From contig NZ_CP089293.1 in NCBI RefSeq assembly GCF_021919345.1, positions 1,674,001 through 1,738,000 on the forward strand: DNA of 64,000 bases, in the 5' to 3' direction. Below the pieces are notes generated by a model. The model had not been told where the DNA came from. It searched no databases and saw nothing but the letters and a program-made list of their open reading frames with translations. Every line of letters begins with the position of its first letter. Positions within the stretch are counted from its first letter, which is position 1. This document shows, in pieces, positions 32,920-39,824 of this stretch. The stretch comes from Paenarthrobacter nicotinovorans (GTDB lineage Bacteria > Actinomycetota > Actinomycetes > Actinomycetales > Micrococcaceae). A program made the position numbers and the translations under genes.

Positions 32920-33366
32920 CTATGCCTTTTGCAACGCTCCGAGCGCCCTTACGAGCGGCTCAAGCTCCGGCACGGCCTCCGCGGCGTCCAAGGCTGCAGC
33001 CAGAGTCTCGTCATGAACGGGCTTGGCTGATTCGAGGAGCTTCTGGCCGGCGCCCGTCAGCTCCGTGTAGATCCCTCGCCGGTCGTCGGCGCAGAGGATG
33101 CGGGTGAGCAGCCCCCGGTCTTCCAGGCGGTTGACCAGGCGCGTTGTGGCGCTGCTTGAGAGTGCGGTGGCGCGGGCCAGCTGCTGCATCCGCATGTGCC
33201 AGCCGTCCTGGCGGCTCAGCGCATCCAGCACCGTGTACTCCACGACAGAGAGCTCGTTCGAGGCCTGGAGCGCCCGTTCCAGCTCCGCTTCGATGCTTCC
33301 GTGCAGGGCGGCAAGGGTCCGCCAGCCCTGTGCCCGTACTTCTACGGCGTCATCCTTGATGCCCAT
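32920..33366 (-). CDS. MarR-family transcriptional regulator
   Basis: 148 aa. The winged helix-turn-helix covers about residues 40-110, with MRMQQLARATALSSSATTRL as the recognition region and the wing motif CADDRRGIYTELTGAG. It is divergent from an MFS exporter with a 172-bp shared region holding inverted and direct repeats, so it most likely represses the exporter and itself. The ligand is unknown. Confidence 0.92.
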   Translation of the reverse strand: MGIKDDAVEVRAQGWRTLAALHGSIEAELERALQASNELSVVEYTVLDALSRQDGWHMRMQQLARATALSSSATTRLVNRLEDRGLLTRILCADDRRGIYTELTGAGQKLLESAKPVHDETLAAALDAAEAVPELEPLVRALGALQKA

Positions 33367-33417
33367 GTCTGCTGTGCTCCTGCCTTGATGTTGAGTCGAT
33401 CGCGGACGTTCGAAAGT

Positions 33418-33473
33418 AGTTGCTTGCGCAAGTACCTAGCGTATGCAACTATATATAGAGCGTCTGCAACTAT
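33418..33473. promoter_or_regulatory. MarR/MFS intergenic operator cluster
   Basis: AGTTGC (33418-33423) is an inverted copy of two direct GCAACT motifs at 33445-33450 and 33466-33471, which lie in TGCAACTAT repeats exactly 21 bp apart. Overlapping the first is the 10-bp palindrome CTTGCGCAAG (33423-33432). TATTAT at 33471-33476 could be the MFS -10. Confidence 0.6.
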
Positions 33474-33538
33474 TATTCTACGGTTCCCGGCGACGCACTT
33501 CCACTTCCCAGGGGAACCGGCCATCTAAGGAGTTCCAC

Positions 33539-34747
33539 ATGCCCGCAGGGTTGATTGCCCTTGCCCTCGGCGGATTCGGCATCGGACTGACCGAATTCGT
33601 GATCATGGGCCTCTTGCCCGAGGTTGCCGCCGACTTCGACGTCAGCGAGGCTTCGGCCGGTTGGTTCATCTCCGGTTACGCCCTCAGCGTCACTGTCGGT
33701 GCCCTGCTGGTGACTGCCGCTGTGACCCGGCTGCCCCGCAAACCTGTACTCATGGGCCTGCTCGTGCTCTTTATCGCAGGCAATTTCCTCTCCGCGATCG
33801 CCGACACCTACTCGGCCATGCTGCTCGGACGTATCGTGGCCGCACTGTGCCACGGGGCCTTCTTCGGTATCGGCTCAGTGGTGGCCGCAAGCCTCGTGCC
33901 GGCGCACAAGAAGGCCGGCGCCATCGCGATCATGTTCACCGGCCTGACGGCGGCCAACGTCCTGGGTGTTCCCTTCGGGACCTTGCTTGGCCAGAACTTC
34001 GGCTGGCGTTCAACGTTCTGGGCTATCACCGTGATCGGCGTAGTGGCGCTGCTCGGCGTCGCCTTCATGGTCCCCAAGGCCGGCACGGAACCCACAAAGG
34101 GCCTACGCAGCGAACTGGGCGCCTTCGCATCCGGCCAGGTGTGGCTGTCGATCATCGTGACCATCCTCGGCTTCGGCGGCATGTTCGGCGCCTTCACCTA
34201 CATTGCCTTCACCCTCACCGAGGTCTCCGGATTTGAGCCGGGCGCCGTCCCATGGCTGCTGGTGCTGTTCGGTGGAGGACTGTTCGTCGGCAACTTCCTC
34301 GGCGGCAAGGCTGCCGATAAGGCCTTGGACAAGTCACTCATCGTGATCCTCGCCGGACTTGTGGTGGTTCTGGTCTTCTTCGCCCTGACGGCTGCCAGCA
34401 GCATTGCAACCCTGGTGTCCCTGGCCCTGATGGGCGGATTCGGATTCGCAACCGTTCCAGGCCTCCAGATGCGCGTGATGCACTTCGCCTCCACGGCACC
34501 AACGCTGGCATCGGGTGCGAACATTGGTGCCTTCAACCTGGGCAACGCGCTGGGCGCATGGCTGGGCGGCGTCACCATCACTGCCGGTCTCGGCTACACC
34601 TCGCCCATCTGGGCGGGCGCAGGGATCACGGTTGCTGCCCTGCTGGTCATGATTGCTGCCGCTGCGGCCGCCAAGCGCGGGGGAGGGGCCGCACCGACGG
34701 CAACTCCCGACGTCGAACGCGAACCTGATGGGGCCATCGTCGCCTAA
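33539..34747 (+). CDS. MFS transporter, AraJ/PbuE-like drug or sugar efflux permease
   Basis: 402 aa with 12 predicted hydrophobic segments. The first (LIALALGGFGIGLTEFVIMG) with ADFDVSEASAGWFISGYAL is typical of DHA1-type exporters, and motif A-like GRIVAALCHGAFFGIGSVVAA follows in TM4-5 region (shown in two pieces: GRIVAALCHGAFFG and IGSVVAASLVPAHKK). The ATG has TAAGGAGTTCCAC upstream; the longer frame starts in the operator region. It is regulated by the divergent MarR protein. The substrate cannot be told from sequence. Confidence 0.93.
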   Translation: MPAGLIALALGGFGIGLTEFVIMGLLPEVAADFDVSEASAGWFISGYALSVTVGALLVTAAVTRLPRKPVLMGLLVLFIAGNFLSAIADTYSAMLLGRIVAALCHGAFFGIGSVVAASLVPAHKKAGAIAIMFTGLTAANVLGVPFGTLLGQNFGWRSTFWAITVIGVVALLGVAFMVPKAGTEPTKGLRSELGAFASGQVWLSIIVTILGFGGMFGAFTYIAFTLTEVSGFEPGAVPWLLVLFGGGLFVGNFLGGKAADKALDKSLIVILAGLVVVLVFFALTAASSIATLVSLALMGGFGFATVPGLQMRVMHFASTAPTLASGANIGAFNLGNALGAWLGGVTITAGLGYTSPIWAGAGITVAALLVMIAAAAAAKRGGGAAPTATPDVEREPDGAIVA

Positions 34748-34800
34748 GTCATGTGGTCTGGAGCCCGACGCCTGGAGCGTCACGTCTGACGCAGGCAGGA

Positions 34801-34835
34801 AAATGCCCGCCACGGAAAGTCCGTGGCGGGCATTT
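34801..34835. terminator. Bidirectional terminator after MFS gene
   Basis: Perfect 16-bp inverted repeat AAATGCCCGCCACGGA / TCCGTGGCGGGCATTT with a 3-nt loop, flanked by A and T runs, between convergent genes. Confidence 0.9.
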
Positions 34836-34842
34836 TCGGCTC

Positions 34843-35430
34843 TTATGGGGTGGGCGTGGGGTTCTGCGGTTCCGGTTCGGCGTTCCGGTTCCCGGCAGCC
34901 TTGATGCGTTCGTTCTCCGCCTGCTTCAGGGCCTTCATCTGTTTGCCCCGGCGCCGCCAGATCGACCACATGACCGTCACCGCAATAAAGACAACTACCG
35001 CGGCAACGGCGGAGATGGCTGTCCAGGTGGTGAAGAAGCCTGCATCCACGCTGAGGGTCCTCTGGCCGGCGTGGGCTGATTCCGTGGAGCCAAAGACGAT
35101 TCCGGCAGTGAGCAGATTGGGAGTTGCGATGGCAACTGCCAGCAGGACGATGGCTGTTTTCCAGGGCCAGCTTACGGCTTTCCTGGTGGCCTGCCAGGCG
35201 ACCAGCAAAGGAATGAAGGTAAATACGAAGCCGTAGAACATGCCGACCAGCACGCTGGCACCAAGGTCACGCCTGATTTGTCCTGCGATGACATCGGACC
35301 ACCATCTGGGAAGAATTGCCCCAAGAATGAACCAGGCGGCCACAGCAACCAGCAAAAACACAAGGACCAGGATTATTTTGGCGCCCAGGTTGCTCTTTTT
35401 CCCGGCTGGTACTTGTGCTTGTTCAGTCAT
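34843..35430 (-). CDS. Four-helix membrane protein, unknown function
   Basis: 195 aa. Four hydrophobic segments: AKIILVLVFLLVAVAAWFIL, VLVGMFYGFVFTFIPLLVAW, TAIVLLAVAIATPNLLTAGI and TAISAVAAVVVFIAVTVMW. The C-terminal ~40 residues are basic then Pro/Glu-rich and probably cytoplasmic. It resembles conserved actinobacterial 'permease' ORFs, but no family is certain. ATG (MTEQAQVPAG) is divergent from gcvH, 117 bp away. Confidence 0.8.
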   Translation of the reverse strand: MTEQAQVPAGKKSNLGAKIILVLVFLLVAVAAWFILGAILPRWWSDVIAGQIRRDLGASVLVGMFYGFVFTFIPLLVAWQATRKAVSWPWKTAIVLLAVAIATPNLLTAGIVFGSTESAHAGQRTLSVDAGFFTTWTAISAVAAVVVFIAVTVMWSIWRRRGKQMKALKQAENERIKAAGNRNAEPEPQNPTPTP

Positions 35431-35547
35431 GGGTCAATCATGGCAGAGACCCCATCAGGCGCAGGGGAATTGTGCCTATACTTTCAGCGGCGGCCAGCTG
35501 CGCAGGCCGTCGCCGAGGTTCGTCATTGTCCCGATGAAAGGCCACCC

Positions 35548-35934
35548 GTGAGCAATATTCCTGAAGAACTTTCCTACACTGCAGAACACGAGTGGGTCAC
35601 CGCTCCGGATGCCGACGGCGTTGTGCGCATTGGCATTACCGACTTCGCCCAGGACGCGCTGGGCGACGTGGTCTACGCCCAGATGCCGGAGCCGGGGACA
35701 AAAATCACCGGCAATGAAGTTGTTGGGGAAGTCGAATCCACCAAGAGCGTCAGCGACATCTATGCTCCGGTTTCCGGCGAGGTCACCAATCGCAATGACG
35801 CGTTGGATACGGATCCCGCACTGATTAACTCCGACCCTTACGGCGAAGGTTGGCTCATTGAAGTAAAGCTCGCAGAACCTGACGCAGTGGATTCCCTGCT
35901 CAGTGCATCGGAGTACGAACAACAGGTAGGCTAA
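35548..35934 (+). CDS. gcvH: Glycine cleavage system H protein
   Basis: 128 aa, lipoyl carrier. The lipoylation site is K66 in GEVESTKSVSDIYAP. HEWV and DFAQDALGDVVY are standard. GTG start after GATGAAAGGCCACCC. No gcvT or gcvP is near. The order gcvH-garA-merR-nuclease-merR is conserved with Rv1826-Rv1830. H protein may also donate lipoate to 2-oxoacid dehydrogenases, which would fit its place beside garA, but that is inference. Confidence 0.95.
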   Translation: MSNIPEELSYTAEHEWVTAPDADGVVRIGITDFAQDALGDVVYAQMPEPGTKITGNEVVGEVESTKSVSDIYAPVSGEVTNRNDALDTDPALINSDPYGEGWLIEVKLAEPDAVDSLLSASEYEQQVG

Positions 35935-35940
35935 AGTTAT

Positions 35941-35992
35941 CTGGCCCGCCAGGCTGTTTTCCCATTACAGGGGAAATGGAAGGGCGGGCCAG
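35941..35992 (+). promoter_or_regulatory. Long hairpin between gcvH and garA
   Basis: CTGGCCCGCC (35941-35950) pairs with GGCGGGCCAG (35983-35992). An inner TTTTCCC / GGGGAAA stem (near 35957-35976) stacks inside. No T tract follows. It lies 80 nt before the garA ATG and could be an attenuator, partial terminator or mRNA processing site. Confidence 0.55.
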
Positions 35993-36072
35993 GAACCGAT
36001 TTGCCCGGCGGTACCGGGATGCGGAAGTTGCTGGCAGGGTTTGGAACTGTCAGCGGATGAGGAGGAAATTCC

Positions 36073-36549
36073 ATGGTTGGCGGCGAACAGAATCAAGCCA
36101 ATGTCGGGAACGGCGCGGAGGAACAGCCGACGTCGGAGACCACCTCAATCAGCATCACGCCAACGTGGGACGAGCCGAGCATTGCCCCCAAGTTGGCTCC
36201 TGAAGAGCGTGCATCCGTGGATGCTCTTCCGCCGAATTCGGCCTTGCTCATTGCGCACAGCGGACCCAACGCCGGAGCCCGGTTCCTGCTGGACGCGGAC
36301 ACCACAACTGCCGGCCGGCACCCTGACGCGGACATTTTCCTTGACGATGTCACGGTGTCCCGCAAGCACGTGCAGTTCATCCGCACTGCGTCGGGATTCG
36401 AGCTCGTGGACATGGGCAGCCTCAACGGTACGTATGTCAACCACGACCGCGTTGACCGCGTGCAGCTCAAGAGCGGCAACGAGGTCCAGATCGGTAAGTT
36501 CCGGTTGACCTACTACATCAGCCCTGTCCGCTCAGCAGGCCAAGTCTGA
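36073..36549 (+). CDS. garA: FHA-domain metabolic regulator GarA (OdhI type)
   Basis: 158 aa. The C-terminal FHA domain has GRHPDADIFLDDVTVSRKH and DMGSLNGTYVNHDRV. The N-terminus carries the ETTS motif (residues 22-25), whose threonines are the phosphorylation sites of PknB/PknG-type kinases in mycobacterial GarA and corynebacterial OdhI. In those relatives the unphosphorylated form inhibits 2-oxoglutarate dehydrogenase and modulates glutamate enzymes. ATG follows ATGAGGAGGAAATTCC. The responsible kinase may be encoded elsewhere or at 50969-53023. Confidence 0.95.
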   Translation: MVGGEQNQANVGNGAEEQPTSETTSISITPTWDEPSIAPKLAPEERASVDALPPNSALLIAHSGPNAGARFLLDADTTTAGRHPDADIFLDDVTVSRKHVQFIRTASGFELVDMGSLNGTYVNHDRVDRVQLKSGNEVQIGKFRLTYYISPVRSAGQV

Positions 36550-36563
36550 CGGGGAACCTGCCT

Positions 36564-37286
36564 GTGGCTATTGCCCAGCCGGACCGTCGCGGGCCGCAGG
36601 TCCTGAACATCGGGGAAGTCCTCGCCCAATTGAGCGATGACTTCCCTGGAATGACTGCGTCCAAGATCCGCTTCCTGGAGGAAAAAGGCCTCATCAATCC
36701 GAAGAGGACTCCTGCCGGATACAGGCAGTATTCGGACAGCGACGTGGAGCGCCTGCGCTTCGTCCTGGCCCTGCAGCGTGACCAGTACCTGCCGCTCAAG
36801 GTCATCAAGGACTACCTCGACGCCATCGACCGCGGTGAACGGCCGGAGAATCTTCCTCCGGGGGTCACTGTCTCCCCGAGGGTTGTCTCGCCGGAAATGG
36901 CGGCGGAGATGCAAGGACGAGCCCGGGCCCTCACGGAGGAGCAATTGCGTGCCGAGTCCGGCGCCAGCGTGCCGCTGCTGGAATCGCTCCTGAGCTTTGG
37001 CTTGATCTCCCATGTCGGTGGCAAGTTCGACGAACATGCCCTCCAGGTGGCCAGGGCTTGCGTTCAATTGGAGGGCCACGGCCTTGAGCCCCGGCACCTT
37101 CGTCCCTTCCAGGCTGCAGCCGAGCGGGAGTTCGGCTTGGTTGAAAGGGCCGTCGCGCCGTTGACCTCACGGCGCGACGCAGCATCCCAGGCAAGGGCCG
37201 CAGAAGCGGCACGCGAGATCAGCGAGCTGTGCCTCACCCTCCACCGGGCCCTCGTCCACGACCGAATCTCCCGGATGGACAGCTGA
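36564..37286 (+). CDS. ftsR: MerR-family regulator, FtsR/Rv1828 type
   Basis: 240 aa. The N-terminal winged HTH has LNIGEVLAQLSDDFPGMTAS and IRFLEEKGLINPKRTPAGYR. A dimerisation helix and an effector-type C-terminal domain of about 130 residues lacking metal-binding Cys follow. In C. glutamicum the orthologue FtsR activates ftsZ; M. tuberculosis Rv1828 is the counterpart. GTG start after GGGGAACCTGCCT, 14 nt after garA. Assignment rests on sequence style and conserved order. Confidence 0.9.
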   Translation: MAIAQPDRRGPQVLNIGEVLAQLSDDFPGMTASKIRFLEEKGLINPKRTPAGYRQYSDSDVERLRFVLALQRDQYLPLKVIKDYLDAIDRGERPENLPPGVTVSPRVVSPEMAAEMQGRARALTEEQLRAESGASVPLLESLLSFGLISHVGGKFDEHALQVARACVQLEGHGLEPRHLRPFQAAAEREFGLVERAVAPLTSRRDAASQARAAEAAREISELCLTLHRALVHDRISRMDS

Positions 37287-37789
37287 TGATCGAAGTCGAA
37301 ATTGTCGGTGTGCGGATCGAATTGCCGTCCAACCAGCCATTGGTGCTCCTTCGCGAACTCAACGGTGAACGGCATGTGCCAATCTGGATCGGCACGCCGG
37401 AAGCCAGTGCCATCGCCCTCGCCCAGCAGGGCGTGGTCCCGCCCCGGCCCATGACGCATGATCTCCTGATCGATGTCGTGGAATCGCTGGGTCACACAAT
37501 CATCAGCGTGAACATCGTGGCGGTCGAGGACAACATCTTCTATGGCCAGCTGCAGTTCGACGACGGCACGGTGGTCAGTTCCCGCGCCTCGGACGCCCTC
37601 GCCCTGGCTTTGCGGGCCAAGTGCCGCATCTGGTGCGCTGACGCCGTCATGGAAGAAGCGGGTGTCCGGATCACCGAGCACGATGAAGGCGAGGATTCGG
37701 AGCCGGATCCCACGGTGGACGAAGAACGAGAAATGCGCCGGTTCCGCGAGTTCCTCGACGATGTGGAACCTGAAGATTTCGAAGGTTGA
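37286..37789 (+). CDS. Bifunctional nuclease family protein (DUF151)
   Basis: 167 aa. It starts MIEVEIVGVRIELPSNQPLV and has the family blocks VPIWIGTPEASAIALAQQG, THDLLIDVVESLG and SRASDALALALRAKC. Plant relatives have DNase and RNase activity; the bacterial role is unclear. The ATG overlaps the previous stop (TGATG). The last ~45 residues are acidic. It corresponds in position to Rv1829. Confidence 0.92.
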   Translation: MIEVEIVGVRIELPSNQPLVLLRELNGERHVPIWIGTPEASAIALAQQGVVPPRPMTHDLLIDVVESLGHTIISVNIVAVEDNIFYGQLQFDDGTVVSSRASDALALALRAKCRIWCADAVMEEAGVRITEHDEGEDSEPDPTVDEEREMRRFREFLDDVEPEDFEG

Positions 37790-37791
37790 AA

Positions 37792-37816
37792 CACCCTCAA
37801 CCTAAAGTTGAGGGTG
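37792..37816. promoter_or_regulatory. 25-bp dyad, candidate MerR operator
   Basis: CACCCTCAAC-CTAAA-GTTGAGGGTG: perfect 10-bp arms with a 5-nt AT-rich spacer. It lies 2 nt after the nuclease stop and ~210 bp before the second MerR gene. The long, tightly spaced dyad is typical of MerR-family sites. It could also act as a short terminator. The remaining ~200 bp (37817-38024) hold no gene. Confidence 0.6.
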
Positions 37817-38024
37817 AAAGTTTCGACACGACTGGATTTTGGGCCCAAGGTCTTTGACCTCGGCGCTTCACGGGCCTAACGTCGAAGTATCAAGTTCCCG
37901 TTGCATACACTGCCCGCGCAAGTCACACTGGAAGGTGCCGACTTGTGGGAATTACACTGCTGCATTTTGTTGTTGTGTCAGGGGTATGCACCGTCCCCAA
38001 GGGAGCTGAGAACAAGGAGGTCAC

Positions 38025-38618
38025 GTGAGTCCGAAAGGCGAAGCAGGCGAGCTGAAGCAGTCCTCTGCCGGCATTGCTGCGCCCGCATCCGGCGCCCAAG
38101 GTCTGCTCTTCACCGAGGATCTTCCCGTGCTGGACGAGGACGCGGGATACCGCGGCCCCACCGCATGCAAGGCGGCAGGCATCACCTACCGCCAACTGGA
38201 CTACTGGGCACGCACAGGACTCGTTGAACCTGCTGTCCGTGGAGCTGCCGGCTCCGGATCACAGCGGCTCTACGGATTCCGCGACATCCTGGTTCTCAAA
38301 GTGGTCAAGCGACTTCTTGACACCGGCGTATCACTCCAGCAGATCAGGACCGCGGTGGAACACCTCCGCGAACGTGGTGTGGAGGACCTCGCGCAGATCA
38401 CCCTCATGAGCGATGGTGCCAGTGTTTACGAATGTACCTCCGCAGATGAGGTCATCGACCTGGTGCAGGGTGGCCAAGGAGTCTTCGGCATAGCCGTTGG
38501 CCGCGTATGGCGGGAAGTTGAGGGCAGCTTGGCCGCGCTGCCGAGCGAGCACGCCGTCGAGCAATCCTTTCCCGACGACGAACTGAGCAAGCGCCGCGTT
38601 GCCCGCCGCATAGGCTAG
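38025..38618 (+). CDS. MerR-family regulator, Rv1830/McdR type
   Basis: 197 aa. The ~45-residue N-terminal extension precedes the HTH (ACKAAGITYRQLDYWARTGL and GSQRLYGFRDILVLKVVKRL). A short C-terminal region follows (SADEVIDLVQGGQGVFGIAV). GTG start with a strong AAGGAGGTCAC. In mycobacteria the counterpart Rv1830 is tied to cell-cycle and division control. It is followed by a bidirectional terminator. Confidence 0.9.
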   Translation: MSPKGEAGELKQSSAGIAAPASGAQGLLFTEDLPVLDEDAGYRGPTACKAAGITYRQLDYWARTGLVEPAVRGAAGSGSQRLYGFRDILVLKVVKRLLDTGVSLQQIRTAVEHLRERGVEDLAQITLMSDGASVYECTSADEVIDLVQGGQGVFGIAVGRVWREVEGSLAALPSEHAVEQSFPDDELSKRRVARRIG

Positions 38619-38637
38619 GCAACCGACAAAGGACATG

Positions 38638-38672
38638 AAGAAAGCCTCTTCCCACAGGGAAGAGGCTTTCTT
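38638..38672. terminator. Bidirectional terminator between merR and ParA-like gene
   Basis: 16-bp inverted repeat AAGAAAGCCTCTTCCC / GGGAAGAGGCTTTCTT with a 3-nt loop between convergent genes. Confidence 0.9.
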
Positions 38673-38711
38673 GTTGTGCAGACCGGGGCCACTGACGGAG
38701 CCCCGTGCCCG

Positions 38712-39533
38712 TCAGCGTTGGCGGCGTTCCCTGGTGGAACCCTGCCCCTCAAGAAGACTCTCTAGCAGGGCATCGAAAAGTTTTGCGGCATTCTTCGCAG
38801 AATCTCCCGGCCAGTGGTGGACGGAATGCGCCGCACCCTGGATCTGCTGCCAATTGGCTTGTTCCGGAATGTGCGGAGTCAACAGCAGCTCTCCGAACAT
38901 GGACTCCATTTCGGCCAAGCGGAAGGTGTGCTCGGCGGATCCGCTGCGCACGCGGTTGGCCACGATACCTGCCGGGGCCAGATTGGGGGCGAATTCCTGG
39001 CGGAACAGCTGAATGGCCCTCATGGTTCGTTCGGTGCCCGCTACGGAAAACAGCCCGGGCTCGGCCACGAGCACCACGCGGTCACTGGCGCTCCAGGCCA
39101 TGCGGGTCAATCCATTCAGGGACGGCGGGCAGTCGACCAGTACCAACTCGTAGTTGGTGGTGCCGGCCAGAACCGTGGACAGCCTGCGGAGGTCGCGGCG
39201 GCCGAGGTCGGGGCGGTCGTAGATTCCAGTGAACGCTGAGCCTACTGCGACGTCCAGGGTGCCGTTGCTGGAGCCGTTGGAGACCCAGCTGCTGCCGGCG
39301 ACGTTGTCCTGGAGCCTGGCACGCCGAGGGCTTTTCAGCATCCGACCGATGTCCTGCTGGCCGCCGGGCTGGACACCAAGTGCCGTCGTGGCGTCGGCAT
39401 GGGGATCGAGATCCACCACCAGGGTGGATATGCCGGCAGCGAGGGCCGCGGACGCCAGACCGGTGGTCACGGACGTCTTTCCCACTCCACCTTTGAGGCT
39501 GCTGATGCTGACTACTTGCACTTGAAAACCCAA
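38712..39533 (-). CDS. ParA/MinD-family ATPase (orphan)
   Basis: 273 aa. Walker A SLKGGVGKTSVTTGLA near residue 15, Walker A' LVVDLDPHADATTALG and Walker B LVLVDCPPSLNGLTRMAW. No ParB, MinE or MipZ partner lies beside it. A ~45-residue insert (VQPGGQQDIGRMLKSPRRA and following) is less conserved. An in-frame GTG a few codons downstream (giving MQVVSISSLKGG) is an alternative start. A chromosome or division positioning role is plausible but unproven. Confidence 0.9.
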   Translation of the reverse strand: MGFQVQVVSISSLKGGVGKTSVTTGLASAALAAGISTLVVDLDPHADATTALGVQPGGQQDIGRMLKSPRRARLQDNVAGSSWVSNGSSNGTLDVAVGSAFTGIYDRPDLGRRDLRRLSTVLAGTTNYELVLVDCPPSLNGLTRMAWSASDRVVLVAEPGLFSVAGTERTMRAIQLFRQEFAPNLAPAGIVANRVRSGSAEHTFRLAEMESMFGELLLTPHIPEQANWQQIQGAAHSVHHWPGDSAKNAAKLFDALLESLLEGQGSTRERRQR

Positions 39534-39824
39534 AACCTAACGCCGGTTGCCGTATCGCGCTCATTCGCCTCCGGAATCACCGGAGCCGGGGCTTGCCGAA
39601 GCCCCCTCAACATCATATGGTGCTTCGGCATCGAATCCCGCTTTCTACGCGCCCGGCCAAGGGAGATCGCAGTTGGCAATAGCATGCCGTTGGATCGCGC
39701 GCACGCATATACAGCCCACATGACGATTCCTTTGTGATGGTTGCCACAAAGATTTGTGTTTGATGCTGGCGGCACTACACACTGTGACCACCGACCGATC
39801 CACCCGCAATGATGCAGGAGAAGT
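39534..39824. other. Divergent ParA-like / pyc intergenic region
   Basis: 291 bp without a gene. It holds two adjacent GC hairpins, CTCCGG / CCGGAG (39569-39585) and GGGGCTT / AAGCCCC (39588-39605). It also holds the 14-bp dyad CACAAAGATTTGTG (39745-39758), with a further TTTGTG at 39731-39736, about 70-90 bp before the pyc ATG. The pyc ribosome binding site GCAGGAGAAGT lies just before 39825. Confidence 0.6.
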
